This document shows positions 34,011 to 45,655 of a stretch of DNA of 64,000 bases, one piece after another. Both the position numbers and the translations under genes were made by a program. The DNA is from Verticillium longisporum (taxonomy: Eukaryota; Ascomycota; Sordariomycetes; Glomerellales; Plectosphaerellaceae). The stretch's first letter is position 1, and each line of letters opens with the position of its first letter. The DNA lies in assembly GCA_019188255.1 (NCBI GenBank), contig JAETXT010000012.1, positions 2,666,001 to 2,730,000 on the forward strand. The letters are read 5' to 3'. Below the pieces are notes generated by a model that saw only the letters and a list, made by a program, of their open reading frames with translations, did no database searches and was not told the origin of the DNA.

Positions 34011-34802
34011 ATGCCCGCCCGCGTCCCCACCGAGGCCGACTTTGCCCACCTCACCTCCTCCCCCGCCGTCAAGATCGCCCTGACGTGGCCCAAGCCCGCC
34101 GAGCTGACGACCTCCTTCCTCATCGTCTTCCACGGGCTCGGCGACCACGTGATCCCCTCCGCCGGCTCCGCCGAGCGCCTCAACCTCCACGGCGTCCTGA
34201 GCACCGCCGTCCAGGGCACGACGCCCCTGCCGCTCGCGCTCCTCGGCGACCCGGACGCCCAGCCCGGGCGGAACTTCCACTGGGGCGACGACATCAAGAT
34301 TGACGACGAGACGGGCGAGATTGACCCGGACCCGGGGTACGAAAAGGCCGGGAAGATTGTCAGGGAGCGGCTGATCAAGGAGACGCTCATCGACAAGCTC
34401 GGCTGGAGCCTCAACGACATCATGTTCTTCGGCTTTGGCCAGGGCGGGTCCTTGGCGCTGGGGCTGGCGTCGAAGCTGCGGGTTGGGCCGGCGCTGGAGG
34501 AGGGCAAGGCGCCGGAGGACGCGGCGTTCAAGGGCGTGCTGTCGCTGGGCGGGCCGCTGCCGCGGTCCATGGTGCCGACGGTCAGCGCGAGGGGCAAGGC
34601 CAAGACTAAGGTCCTGGCGCTGCAGTTTGAGCTGGACGAGATTGAGGAGCTCAGGGAGGAGTTTGAGAATGTCGAGGTTGCGCACTGGAGGAGAAAGGGC
34701 GTGTCGATGCCGAGGGAGAAGGAGGAGATGGTCCCCATCATGAAGTTCTTTGCCGACTGCCTCAATGATGGCATTACTGGCGTTGGGGGACCGAGTGTGT
34801 AG
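34011..34802 (+). CDS. Acyl-protein-thioesterase-fold protein lacking the catalytic Ser (likely pseudoenzyme)
   Basis: Single exon, 263 aa, starting at ATG 34011 (CAAGATGCC). The fold is recognisable from FLIVFHGLGDH near the N-terminus, the loop PLPLALLGDPDAQPGRNFHW, and the strand-elbow MFFGFGQGGSLALGLA. In active phospholipase/carboxylesterase proteins the elbow is GFSQGG; here the Ser is Gly. The usual C-terminal GHxI histidine is also absent (RRKGVSMPREKEE instead). From memory, other filamentous fungi have the same GFGQGG version, which suggests a conserved non-catalytic relative and not a recent mutation. Substrate or partner binding is unknown. Confidence 0.85.
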   Translation: MPARVPTEADFAHLTSSPAVKIALTWPKPAELTTSFLIVFHGLGDHVIPSAGSAERLNLHGVLSTAVQGTTPLPLALLGDPDAQPGRNFHWGDDIKIDDETGEIDPDPGYEKAGKIVRERLIKETLIDKLGWSLNDIMFFGFGQGGSLALGLASKLRVGPALEEGKAPEDAAFKGVLSLGGPLPRSMVPTVSARGKAKTKVLALQFELDEIEELREEFENVEVAHWRRKGVSMPREKEEMVPIMKFFADCLNDGITGVGGPSV

Positions 34803-35122
34803 GCACGATTGGGGTCATGGGGAGAATGGCAAGATCAAAAAGTTGATGAAAGGAGTTGTGGCAATACCGAAGAACCCGTAATAATGAAGGGCGACAGCAT
34901 ACAATACCAAAAATCGACATACAACACCATGCGATTCATGTGCGACCTCGAAAGTTTGAAGCTGCAGAGGGCCCGATCTCACGGGTTGTACTCAATCGAA
35001 CACAGAAGCTGGCCTTTCAAGCGCGTGCTCGGCTATACATGAAGCCAGAAGCGGCCGAAATGAAGATTAGATTGCGTAGACGCTAGAGATTACAAAGTTT
35101 CTACTTGACCAGGCCATGGTGT

Positions 35123-36478
35123 CTAATAAAGTGGTCGCTGCTGATGTTGTGGCGCCATGAACTGTCCACCCATCATCATCGGATACTGCTGATGCTGCTG
35201 CATCTGGGGCGGAGGAAATTGTCCACCCATCATAACAGGATACTGCGGCTGCGCGACTTGCATCGGGAAGAATTGATGCCCCATCATCATGGGGTACTGC
35301 TGCTGCGGTGGAGTCGTCTCCCTGCCATAGAACCGGTGTGGGTTCAAAGGAGCGCTCAGCCAGGGGTCTTGTTCAGTACGGCGCTTATTCCAGGGACTGG
35401 GACTCTCGAGGGTTTCGATCCGGCTGACCAGCCCGCCGGATGTGTGCGGCCTCGGCAAGTGAGGTCTTTGCAAGGAGATTTGCGACGAGTTGTTCATGTG
35501 CATCGTGTGGCCGTAGTGATGGCCCGTCGTGGTGAACCCTGGGGATGGTGTGACAGACCGGGTGGGAGCTCGCGGTTGCGGCGGCGAGGGAGTGGCGAGT
35601 TGTCGGCTAGATGCTCGAGTGTGTGGCCTCAGGGGACGAAGCGTATTCTGCGGGCTCCTTTCCTTTTGGTGTCCCTCGTTTCTCTTTGCGCCTCTTGCTT
35701 TGACGAGCAAGGCGACCGGGACGTCCTCATCATCTTGATCCGCTGCCGCAGCATTGACCTGGTCGGCAAGCGTCTTTTCGCTGCTCGATTGCCGCTTGGA
35801 ACACGCCGACAGCCAAGTCTCGACCGATGCATCTGCGACGGCTGGTGACTCGGGGCGAGCTCCCGTGTCGGGCTGCCCAACACCTCCACCCCCTGATACT
35901 TTTCGCCTGTTGTACCGCTGCTCGGCGATGTACGCTTGTTGACGATCCCTGTGTTGGAGTGCCTCTTGTTTCGTTTTCCTTTCATCCACGTCGTCAAAGT
36001 CTTTATCGTCTTGCGAGTAATCGCTTTCGTCGTCCAGTTCGTGCTGGTGCATCATCTTCGCCCGTCGGTACATCTCAAATTCCTGGGCCGTCATAATCTT
36101 GCTCTGGCTGCTCGCGGAGGATCGCTGTCGTCGATGGCCTCGATATTCTATGCAAAAAAGGTCAGACCATTCGATTTAATCAGTGAGTCTAGGTGTTCGT
36201 CCATACCGTTTGCTGCTCCCGTTTGCTCTGGGCTTGTTTGTTTTCCGTCGTCAGAAACGACTTCGTCTACGGCACGCGTTAGTTCTTGTAAGTGCTTATG
36301 GATGCAGCGCTGTGAGGTACTCACCGATCACCAATGATTCGATAATGGCAGGCATGGTGTCCTGGGAGAATAATCCAGGGTACGGCTGGTTCTCTTCGGC
36401 GGCATCGTCACGAAAGTCCCCGTGCTGGGCAGGCTGAGCTTCCTCCTCGATGGCCAGCATCATGGCTGGCTGAGACAT
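35123..36478 (-). CDS. Disordered Gln/Met-rich protein with C-terminal QYPMMMG repeats
   Basis: Three exons (36478-36325, 36266-36207, 36147-35123) with good signals (GTGAGT to CGTAG; GTATGG to GCATAG) give 412 aa. An acidic N-terminus is followed by an acidic/basic segment (AQEFEMYRRAKMMHQHELDD then SDYSQDDKDFDD) that may form a helix, then low-complexity sequence. The C-terminus repeats QYPMMMGHQF, QYPVMMGGQF and QYPMMMGGQF. The predicted gene is coherent but no domain is recognised; prion-like or RNP-type scaffolding is only a guess from composition. Confidence 0.75.
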
Positions 36479-37397
36479 TGTGGCGAGATGCTGGCGGTGA
36501 TGGTGGACAAAGGTGTGGCTTTGCAGTGTCTAAAAGCAAAGCAAGCTCGACGGCGAGATAAGAAACTGGGAGCATTGCAAGACTTTGAAGGTCAGGCTGG
36601 GGCGACCTTTCCTTAAGGCAGCCTGCCGATGGACCATGCATGAGGTCTTCTCGTATTGTGCCCTGGTCATCGTCCCGTCCAGCACAGACTATGGGGAACA
36701 CGAGGTCTGGCCCGGCTCTATGATCCCTGGATTGCTTCTATTCTCGGCTTTTAGGGGTGTTTTCGGTGGAGCCCACGGCACGGCAGGCAGGCAATGATCA
36801 GATCTCCACCTGTTCTGTTATCGATAGTTTTCCTTTGTAGACCAGAAAGTGGCTGATGCCATGAAACCTGTCTGTTGGGCAAGGAATCTGTTGTTTTACC
36901 CCTATTCCGCCATCATTCTTTTGCTTATTTGGGGGCGGCGAATGATTTGCACCCTCGCAAGCCTGCGGTCTCATCGATTCTTTTGTCCGTATGAGGTACA
37001 GACGTGACGAGCGAGAACCCCAAACCAAAGGAGTAACGGTGTTCCCGCAGGAGCTACGGCCGCCTTAAATGTCTAGATATGGTCTCTAAAAGCGAATGCC
37101 GTGGTATTCAAGCATCGCTGCTTCGACTTGGTCCCACTGCACGCAAAACAACATGTCTGTTTGGTGGATTTTGGTTCGGCTCCGCTTAGAAATTCAAGCA
37201 CGATTCTGTCCAACATTGAAATATGAATTATAGAGCGCGCATCAATGACAACATTGGAGTTTCAAACGTTGCAATCGGCCGGCGCTCCACACGCCAATTG
37301 ATACAAATATGAGTCTTCGAGGGGCCAATGTGGCCGTCCTGTGCATCTGCTCCAGCCCCTCGTCAGCACTTGTCACTCGTTTTTTTACTTACCCAAA
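36479..37397. other. Divergent intergenic region
   Basis: About 0.9 kb between the minus-strand disordered-protein gene and the DUF924 gene. No gene seen. Confidence 0.45.
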
Positions 37398-38236
37398 ATG
37401 ACAGCCGCTCCTGAGTCTCCGAGGCCTCAACTGAAGGCTTTACTGACGCCTACTCTCTTCACCAACATCCGTCGAGTCTGGTTCGCCCACATCTCCGATG
37501 CCGAACACATCTTTGTCCCGTCGCTTGAAGATGTGTTACACTGGTTCACTCGGAATGAAGAGTTCGATGGCGTCTGCAGGTGAGGATTTCATCACCACAA
37601 CTTCTAGCAGCCTGGACCAGACTAAAGGCGCCATCATGTAGGGCAGAGTTTGGCTCCACATTAGCGGCCCTCGAAGGGTTGACCTTTGACGGGTCAGACA
37701 TGATCGCGACAGCTGAACTCACGTCTCCCCTTGACTGGATGAGCTTGATCATACTTCTCGACCAGATCACGCGAAACTGCTTCCGGGATGACGAGGCCGG
37801 CAAGGCGTATGGTTTCTTCGACGAAAGGTGTCTGCAGGTGGCACTCGAAGCGATCAAGAGAAGGATCCCTGAAGACCCGGAGATTCGGTACCGCCAAGCA
37901 TATAGGTTCTGGTTCTACATGCCTCTCGAGCATTCGGAGAGCATGCAGATGCAAGATATGTTGTTTTCAGAGCACAAGCGCATGTTCAGCGACATTCTCT
38001 GCGTCCTCTATGGGCTGAAGACAGAAATCGAAGAAGACATGAAGGTGGTCCTCTCGACAAAAGAAGTGCTCGAACGTCGGCGGCCCGCTCTTGAGCCCTG
38101 GATTGGAACGCTTTCCAGGATCGTGTCCGAACATAGAATGGTTCTGGAGCGCTTCGGGCGGTACCCGCATCGAAATCAAGCTTTGAAACGAACTTCTACG
38201 GCCGCGGAGGTGGCTCCTTTGGAGAGTCGCGGGTAG
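37398..38236 (+). CDS. DUF924 family protein
   Basis: Exons 37398-37579 and 37642-38236 (intron GTGAGG to ATGTAG, 62 nt) give 258 aa. Family features are RRVWFAHISDAE near the start, SLIILLDQITRNCFRDDEAG, YGFFDERCLQVALEAI and the diagnostic FYMPLEHSESMQMQD. DUF924 proteins are helical, TPR-like and widespread in bacteria and fungi, with no established biochemical role. The first tempting acceptor (TTCTAG at about 37607) would lead to a stop at 37639; the acceptor at 37641 keeps the frame open. Confidence 0.9.
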
Positions 38237-38644
38237 TGGTTGTTGGCTAGTCCCTCGGTCGGGCATGGCGCGTCTAGATTTAACAAATACATCGAAGGCA
38301 TGTAAAGCTGCCTAGACTCCTCCAATTTGTTTGCGCCCGACCATAGAATGAACAACATCTGTGCTATTCACTAGAAAGCTCCCAAATTCCTTCTCTATTG
38401 TAAAACGGGCTTTGTGTGACGTCATTCGCGATGACACTGGGAGACGTCATCTTCGAGGGCCCCTAAGTCACCTGCAACGGAGAAAACAACCAGAGACCAA
38501 CCATTGTACGGTAACGGGAACACCTCAGCCTGGTAACCAACAAACTTCAAGCAAAGAAATACAAGAATCAAGACGTTCTCACCACCACGCATCAACTCAC
38601 CCTATCCTCGTTCCTTCTCAACCCACCCCAGATTCAACACAACA
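38237..38644. other. Intergenic region upstream of the kelch gene
   Basis: About 0.4 kb. No feature beyond a presumed promoter. Confidence 0.4.
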
Positions 38645-39964
38645 ATGGCCGAGGCACTCGCTGGAGCTGTTGCCGTCGAGCAGGTCGTCTCGACCGCTGT
38701 CGAGGCGACTGCCGTTGCTGCCCTCGCCAAACCAACGCAGCCTTTGAAAGGGTCGTTGTCGCAGATTGCAGCCTTTCCTGCCAACGATAGCCAGTATGTC
38801 ATCGTCCTCTCCGAGCGTCATGCCGAATACCCTTATGTGCTGACTCCCATGTGCAGGCTTTCGCTTTCTCGATACAACCACACCGTCACCGTAATCGAAG
38901 GCAAAGCCTACATGTTTGGAGGCCAGAAGCAAGACAGCCAGCTCTGCTCCGTGAACATTCATGCTCTTGCGATTCCGACCACAGGCGTTGCCGCGGCCAG
39001 CGAATATGCGTGCTACCCCGCGCTGGCGATGAAGGACGTCGACACGGGAGAGATGATTGTGCCGGTTCCGCGCACAGAACACGCCGCCTGCGCCCGCGGT
39101 CATTACCTTGTCATCCACGGCGGTCGGGACGCGACGGGAGCTGTCATCGATGAGGACTGCATCTGGCTCTGGGACTCGCGCGCCCTGAGCTGGTCTCGCA
39201 TCCAGGCACCGAGCCAAATCGGCAAGAGGCTATCACCTCGTTACGGCCACCACATCTTTCTCGCCGGGAAGGAAGACGTCGTCGTCCTGCACGGAGGCCG
39301 CACTGGACCAGAGACACCGGCTAACATGGAGACGTGGCTCTTCACGTTCGACACGCTAGCGTGGACGAAACTACCATCGTCTCCGGCGGCCCCGATGGCA
39401 GCCGCGTTCGTGGACCACGTCTTGTACACAGTTTCGAGGGGCGTGAATACGCCAGGCGCGATAAACTTTCTCGATATCAGAGACAGCGCGGCGGATCGGG
39501 AGAGGGCAGATGCGCTGGAATGGCAGACAGTGGACTATGCAGTCAGTCCACTGACACCTGCCCCCAAACCACGCGAAGGCGGTGCTCTCGTGCCGATTAC
39601 GACCGGAGTGGGCCGGAACTACCTTATTCACATGTTTGGCCACTCCGACGGCGCATTGGCTGGGGAGGGAGACTTTTACTCAGACATCTGGTCGCTACAG
39701 GTGCCTAGTCGGGGACTCAGTGCCGCGGCCCTGAAGGACGCCATCCGCGAGAAGCTGCCCCGAGCGGAATCGGGAGAGTTCAGCTGGGCTGAGATTGAAA
39801 TCGTGCCAGAGGAGAAGGACAGCGGGGGAGGCAAGGCGCATCCTGGACCCCGAGCGCTTTTTGGCGCCGCTGCCGCTGGGGACGCAAACTTGGTCTTCTG
39901 GGGAGGTATCAATGGCAGTGACGGTGGGAATGAGGAAGACAGCTGGCTCCTTCAGATACAGTGA
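38645..39964 (+). CDS. Kelch-repeat beta-propeller protein
   Basis: The frame is open from ATG 38645 to 39964 (439 codons), but positions 38794-38856 look like an intron (GTATGT, branch CTGAC, TGTGCAG) of 63 nt that is a multiple of three and has no stop. Splicing gives 418 aa and a better fit to kelch blades (SLSRYNHTVTVIEGKAYMFG). Further blades have RTEHAACARGHYLVIHGGRD, RYGHHIFLAG followed by VVLHGG, and HPGPRALFGAAAAGDANLVF. Kelch propellers are protein-interaction platforms; the target is unknown. No signal peptide is evident. Confidence 0.88.
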   Translation: MAEALAGAVAVEQVVSTAVEATAVAALAKPTQPLKGSLSQIAAFPANDSQYVIVLSERHAEYPYVLTPMCRLSLSRYNHTVTVIEGKAYMFGGQKQDSQLCSVNIHALAIPTTGVAAASEYACYPALAMKDVDTGEMIVPVPRTEHAACARGHYLVIHGGRDATGAVIDEDCIWLWDSRALSWSRIQAPSQIGKRLSPRYGHHIFLAGKEDVVVLHGGRTGPETPANMETWLFTFDTLAWTKLPSSPAAPMAAAFVDHVLYTVSRGVNTPGAINFLDIRDSAADRERADALEWQTVDYAVSPLTPAPKPREGGALVPITTGVGRNYLIHMFGHSDGALAGEGDFYSDIWSLQVPSRGLSAAALKDAIREKLPRAESGEFSWAEIEIVPEEKDSGGGKAHPGPRALFGAAAAGDANLVFWGGINGSDGGNEEDSWLLQIQ

Positions 39965-40621
39965 ATACCCAGTGAGCAGGGCGAAGGGCATAACAACGTC
40001 ATCCTTGCAAGAGCTACCGCACAATGTTTTCGAGAGTCTCAGTCTCTTGGGGCCTAAATATCAATTGAGAAGCAAGCATCTGAACAGGCACCTCGAGACC
40101 CGGAATTCAAGAGGTAATACGCCACGATAGATTATCGTATGCTGGGAAAGACTACAAGGTTTCGAGGACGAGGAGACATCTGGGTCCAGTGCGAAGGCTG
40201 CCTCTCACAACAAGCATGAAGATCAGTGACGCTTCGCGTAAGGAACTCAATGTGTGATGACGCGGGTCATGTCATCTCAGGATGCAAATACGCCGGCCTC
40301 ATGATCGTATGTACCGCGATGCATAGAGCTATGAATTGAATATCGACAAGCACAGAGGCAGTCAAGCAATTTCTTCATCCAAATCCAATTACATTAAAAG
40401 AATGACTTAAACCTGGACCCATAGTCCCAAGATTCAGAGCTGGCCACAAAGAACTTATCTGAACGACATATCTGCAGCGCGTACCACCAGATAAAAACAA
40501 AACGACCACTTTCCTGGCCATGTGTTTCGCGAGCTGCCAACATGAGCATAATCATGCCGCGCATGTCAAATGCTGCCATTGGTGCAGCGGAACAACAGAC
40601 ACAGAGCAGAGTCATGTGCGC
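39965..40621. other. Convergent intergenic region
   Basis: About 0.65 kb between the kelch gene and the sugar transporter 3' ends. No gene recognised. Confidence 0.45.
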
Positions 40622-42383
40622 TTAAACCTTGGTGCCAACAACGTGGTGGACCTCCTGTTCGGAAGAGGGAACTCTCTCGGCCTCCTCCTGCTGAAGTTCC
40701 TTCTCAACGTGGTCGAGGTTTACGTGGGCGACGGCGGCACGGTCTCCATCGATAACCTGTGCAAGCTCCTCCAGGGTAGGGCCCCGAGTCTCGACGTACA
40801 TGAAGTAGATGAAGATGACCTCGCCAAGAACCCAGACGGTGTAGATAAGGTAAAGCCTCCACGTGTTACCGCCGTATCCAGTGTCTTTATTGGCCTCGTC
40901 GGTCTCCCAGGCCTCGAATGCCACGGGGTTGAGATACGCGTTCAGAAGAAGAGCGATTTGGATCGAAATATTGAGGAACATGAGACCCTTAGCACGAAGC
41001 GAGTAGGGAAGAATCTCAACTGCATAGCCGATCAAGAGACCAGACCAGCAGGTAGAGTAGAAGACACCATGGAGCCAGACCAGGAATATCATGGCGTTGT
41101 TGGCGCCAGCAGCCCTGTGCTGTTCGGAGAGGCCGCAGGTGAGGGTCCAGAAGACGAGTGTGAGGAACATGCCGCTAGTGGAGAAGAGGAAAGAGAAGCG
41201 TCGGTTGAGACGTTCAACCAGAAGAGCGCAGCTGATAGAGACGAACATGTCGAGAACAGTCTTACCAGCAGTTATAGCCAGGCGCTCAGTTTCACTCGAG
41301 ATACCAGCATTGGTGTAGAGACGTGCAGAGTAGTTGGAGACAACGCCGTTGCCAGACCATTGGGAGAAGATACCAAGAGAGAACAGTACGGCAAGACGGT
41401 AACGGTTTCCCTTCGTCTTGAAGAAGTCAACGTACTTGGTGCTGTTGTCAGCCTCCTGTTCCATCTTGATAGTGTCGCGGATCTCGCGGAACTCGAACTG
41501 GACTGTTGGGTGGTCGACATTGCCATTGGCGTGGTACTTGGCGAGAATGGCTAGAGCCTCATCTTGACGATCCTTGGCGATCAGGAAACGGGGAGACTCA
41601 GGGATCCCTAACCAGCTACGTTAGTACAAAGCCGGGCAGACAAAGACGGAACCAATTGTCAGTTTGTGACTTACACCACAGAACAATCAGTTGCAGGAGA
41701 CCAGGAGCACCCTGCAGAATGGCAGGGAAACGCCACGACCAGTCATTGCCCCAGAAATGGGTACCGAAGCAGGTCCAAGAGACGAGAAAAGACCCAAGGT
41801 TCCAGAGACAGTTGTACACAGTAGTGAAACGAGCGCGGTGCTGAGGGTGACAGATCTCGGCCAGAAGCATAGGGGAGCAGATCTGAGCGAACGAATTGCC
41901 GAATCCAAGGAGGACACGGCCGCCAGAGTAAGTTGCATAGTCGGGGGCGGCAGCCTGAAGAGCGGCGCCAATGGCCATGATGATGAAACCAATAGCAATG
42001 GAGGGGCGGCGGCCCCAGCGGTCGGCAATGATAGGAACCATAGGAATGGAGGCAACGGAGCCAATCTGGTAGAGAGCGACGAGAAGCCCAAGCCTGTCGC
42101 CGGTAGGCCTATCGAAGAACTCGTTCCAGCTGTCGAAATTCTGGACGGTACCCATGTACATGCTGGGGACTGTGTCAGACTGATAATCAACAAAGATGTC
42201 TCGGGAAACCTACCCGTCCCAGCCAGTTCCCATGGAAGAGACGCAGAGCACGACCGAGTAGAAGGTCAGGACCCTGAGGCCAGGCTCCCTGTACCAGACT
42301 ACGTGCTCAAACTTGGGCGCCTCATCACGAATCTTCTGCGTCTTCTCGTCGGTCCCGAGACCGATGATCTCCTTGATGCCCAT
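40622..42383 (-). CDS. MFS sugar transporter (lactose/hexose permease-like)
   Basis: Proton-coupled sugar transporter of the MFS sugar porter family, plasma membrane. Exons 42383-42214, 42162-41675 and 41607-40622 join in phase (donors GTAGGT and GTAAGT; second branch TACTAAC) to give 547 aa. Signatures: PIIADRWGRRPS after TM2, GRVLLGFGNSFAQI in TM4, WIPESPRFLIAKDR after TM6, and VETRGPTLEELAQVID after TM12. The central SQWSGNGVVSNYSARLY in TM7 is typical of the fungal lactose-permease-like branch. Substrate cannot be assigned from sequence; lactose, cellobiose or hexoses are candidates. Confidence 0.93.
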
Positions 42384-42534
42384 GGTGAACTAGGGCTGAT
42401 GGGATAAAGGTGGAGAAGGCGAGGCAAGATGATCGTTTTCTGCTGCGCAAAGGATCTGACTTGTCAAGGGCCTGGCGGACTTCCTTCGGTTGAGTTGAAG
42501 AATGAAGTGGAAAGGGGGAGGAAGGCAGCCCTAG

Positions 42535-42541
42535 ATATATA
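42535..42541 (-). promoter_or_regulatory. TATA box candidate for the sugar transporter
   Basis: TATATAT on the minus strand about 152 bp upstream of the transporter start codon, in otherwise GC-balanced DNA. Confidence 0.5.
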
Positions 42542-42960
42542 GAAGGCGTGCGTGAAGGGTATAGTCCGCAGCGGCCTGGGTCTGGGCAATGGCGGGCAGG
42601 CGGACCGCCCTTCAGACCCAAATCACGGAGAGAGAAGTCGGTCCCTCAAAATGGAAGACGCACCCCATCTATCCATCAGACGAGGGGCCCCGCCACCCCC
42701 AAATGACCCTCGCCCGGTGGACAGATGCTCATGGGGTTGCCGAGGACGAGCAGGGGTTGCGGGGGTGGGCATGCGCCAGCATCTGTCGAAAGCCAGGTCA
42801 GGGTTGAGGTAGCTGGGCCGAGAAGTGGAGTGGGAGTGAGTGACAGACCACCCAGATGTCGTCTACGGAGTGAGAGTTGCATTTTGCCGGAATACCAATC
42901 GAGACGGTATTTTGCTGCCGGAAAAGGGGGGCTTTGTTCCACCTTGGCCATCTTTTGGGG

Positions 42961-43032
42961 TCTTGGAAGTCTTGGAAGTCTTGGAAGTCTTGGAAGTCTT
43001 GGTGGCCTTGGTGGCCTTGCAAGTCTTGGACG
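42961..43032. repeat. 9-bp tandem array (TCTTGGAAG)n
   Basis: Eight contiguous 9-bp units: the first four are TCTTGGAAG and the rest diverge by one to three bases (TCTTGGTGG, CCTTGGTGG, CCTTGCAAG, TCTTGGACG). Open on both strands in several frames, but not part of any recognised gene. Confidence 0.9.
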
Positions 43033-45528
43033 TTGGAGTAGCGTTGGAAGTTGAGGAAGTCATGAGGCTCTGCCAAGAAGGGGGGCAGGTGTCCGGGGGG
43101 GGCCTGTGAGCCCGGGCCGCGTGGCGCCTGCCAAGCTGTGCCCCAACAAGCGAACAGGCATGTCTTCTAAGGTAAGGTAGGTAAGGTAGGTACATGAAGC
43201 AGCTGCGGCGGTTGCAATGCATTTACGACTGCCTCGACATGGCAGTCAATAGAATTGCCCGGAAGCTCTGAAAGGCTTGATTGAAATTCCATCTTGACGA
43301 GGTAGTCGTGGGGAACATGCAGAAGAACATCTATGTTCAAGTCAAGCTAGCAGACCTGATGTTGTAGATAGTTGTGGGAAAGGGCTTGCAGTGGCGATTG
43401 GTTCGTTCGAACGCTGAGGCAAAGACGAATGACTGAGGACCAAACATCGGTCGCTTACACTCCAGACTCTTTTCAAGTGAAGCCACACTTGGACACATAC
43501 CTGCCCAGGCCAGGGGTAGGTAGTTACCTGAGGTACTGAGGTTGGTAAGGTAGGTGCCTTGGTGCTTGCTTGTCATGCCTGATTCCTTGCAATGAGAATG
43601 CTGTGCAATGTGCATGCCCAGCCCTATGGCGGCGCACCTTGCAGAGTTGTAAAACATTCGCTGCTAAGTCGTCCAACACATTTTACTGGAAACCTTGATC
43701 ATTCTCGGAACCAAGGAATCAGGTCCGCCGACGCTCAAAGGAGCACCAACCCACGAACGCGGTCCGTCGCTTCCTCTTGGGTTGCCTGGCCGCAACATCG
43801 TCCTGCAGTGAAGGCTCGCGACTTTGCCGCCATGGCCTTGGGCCACATGACGGCGCCTGGCGCCTGGGCAGACGCTTCACATACCCGCCACAAAGGCTAT
43901 GAAGGGATCATGGACATCTCGACACGTCCAAAATTCCCCTGGATGGATGCAGGGCTAAGGCCGGTAGTCTACGGCTCTGTGTCAGCCGCCTTTAGCCTGA
44001 TCTACCTTCTGATGCCGCGGCACGTCTCTGATCGGGCGGTACTCCTTTGGTCTTGGGGAGAAATTCATTTTGCAATGGCCGAAGCAGGAGGCGCGAGCTA
44101 TGATTTGCTGCTGTGCCCCGATCCAAACGTTTGGATCCGCCACTTCTCAGGTGTAGCACGACCAGCACAGCTTCAACTGACTGTCCTGATGGATCTGTGC
44201 AAGGGTGTCACATTCGGCTAAATGCGGGTAAATAAAGGGTATATTAACGCCAAGAATATCTCGGCTACGGTTCTCAAGCTGCTTCAATACTCACGCCTTT
44301 CCCTCGCCTGCCTGACTTACGCCGCTCAGCAAGATATTAAGAACAGGTCTGAAGCTGCTTCTTTTGGACACGAACATACCGAACAAAACACCACCGCCGC
44401 ATTGGCATGGAAGCCAACCATCCATGAGCCGCCTTGTCGCGTGGCAGGCTTGCATGTCGCGGACCATGAAAGATCGAGGACCCGCAGCCAAGATGGCAAC
44501 TGGAGACCAAGAGGGCGCTGACCAGTTCTCTCGTAGCTCTCATACGGCGCTGACCGTCGCCAAGGTCTTGACCTCCACACCGACTCCATACATCCAGGCA
44601 TTCTTGTCCACCCAACAAGACTTTGCCCAGCGCTTCGCCGTCCTCGAGCGACGTGGAGTTCAGGGACCGAGGGCCGATGTCCCCTGTTTGCTGGGCGCAT
44701 TCCGGTCAATTATGAATGTCGCGAGGTGTAGGACCGGAGCACCGTCGGCGATGCAGCATGCTGACGAACGCGTTCATCTGATCTTATGCACACGTGAGCT
44801 TCCACCCCTTTTTCCTCCGGTGCTATGCGTGGAAGTCAAAACACAAGACACCGTCCTCGCGTAGTACCATATGGTTAGCTTGTCCAGGCACCAGTCCCCG
44901 CGCTACCCTGAGGCGCTGTGCATGAGTGTGCTAGAAGGACACCAATATTTCCACTTGCCACCCTGCATACATGATGAACGACGCCATCGACAAAGGTCTT
45001 GACGATCGGGCGAGCAACCTGGATTTCTTGGAGCCAAGTGCTTACGGTGACGCCGGTGAGTCCAGGTCATACCGAGCCAACATCGATTCGCCCATGTCGA
45101 ATGTTTGGTGATCTCGACCTGACACAAGGTGTGGCCAACCACGCCACAATACACTTAGCCTTCTGACGTTTATATCCACTACGCATCGATTCCGATTCGA
45201 CTGACTCCTGCTTCGTGACTATTCGATGGTGTCAGACCAAGACTGTGGCCCTGTAGGTGGCTAGCGAACACCCGTCACAATCAAGACCAAGAGAGGCGCC
45301 CACTCAGTCGTCCTTTAAACATTCTCCTTGTCTTGCGATCAGCGTTGGCAGGGTGGCAAATGATTGATATGTCGGAAAGGAGAGAATAGTAGCATTACTT
45401 CTCATCATCTTGATGCGTGCGTCTACTTCTGGGCTCAGGTCCGCTCGACCTGCAGTCGACGGGACAACTTCCACGGCGGTACCATCTTGTGCGCCCTACC
45501 CATTTCAGAAGTCGATTACTTTCGAATA

Positions 45529-45655
45529 CTGTCAGGAGGCACCTGCGGAGCCACGGAGCAGGGGGCTGGTTAGGGGCTGGGGACTACGAGAGCGCGTATA
45601 GAAGGGTTGCGGAGGGCCAGAATTCAGATGTATTCTCATCCCAGACCTAACAATT
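45529..45655. repeat. Dispersed repeat, copy 1
   Basis: Direct-orientation match to 51542-51686. Shared blocks in order are TGTCAGG, CTGCGGAG, a G-rich run with GGGGGCT, TACGAGA, CGTATAGAAGG versus TGTATATAAGG, and GCGGAGGGCCAGAATTCAGA followed by TGTATTC. Divergence is moderate. Function unknown; it may be a solo terminal repeat, a MITE or a duplicated promoter. Confidence 0.7.

Noticed and set aside
34435..34743. Arg-rich plus-strand ORF inside the thioesterase-fold gene
   Set aside because: Alternative frame of a GC-rich coding exon with no independent start or motif.
43592..44221. Plus-strand ORF of 209 codons
   Set aside because: Amino-acid composition and lack of any hydrophobic or conserved pattern suggest noise; neighbouring ORFs overlap it in other frames.
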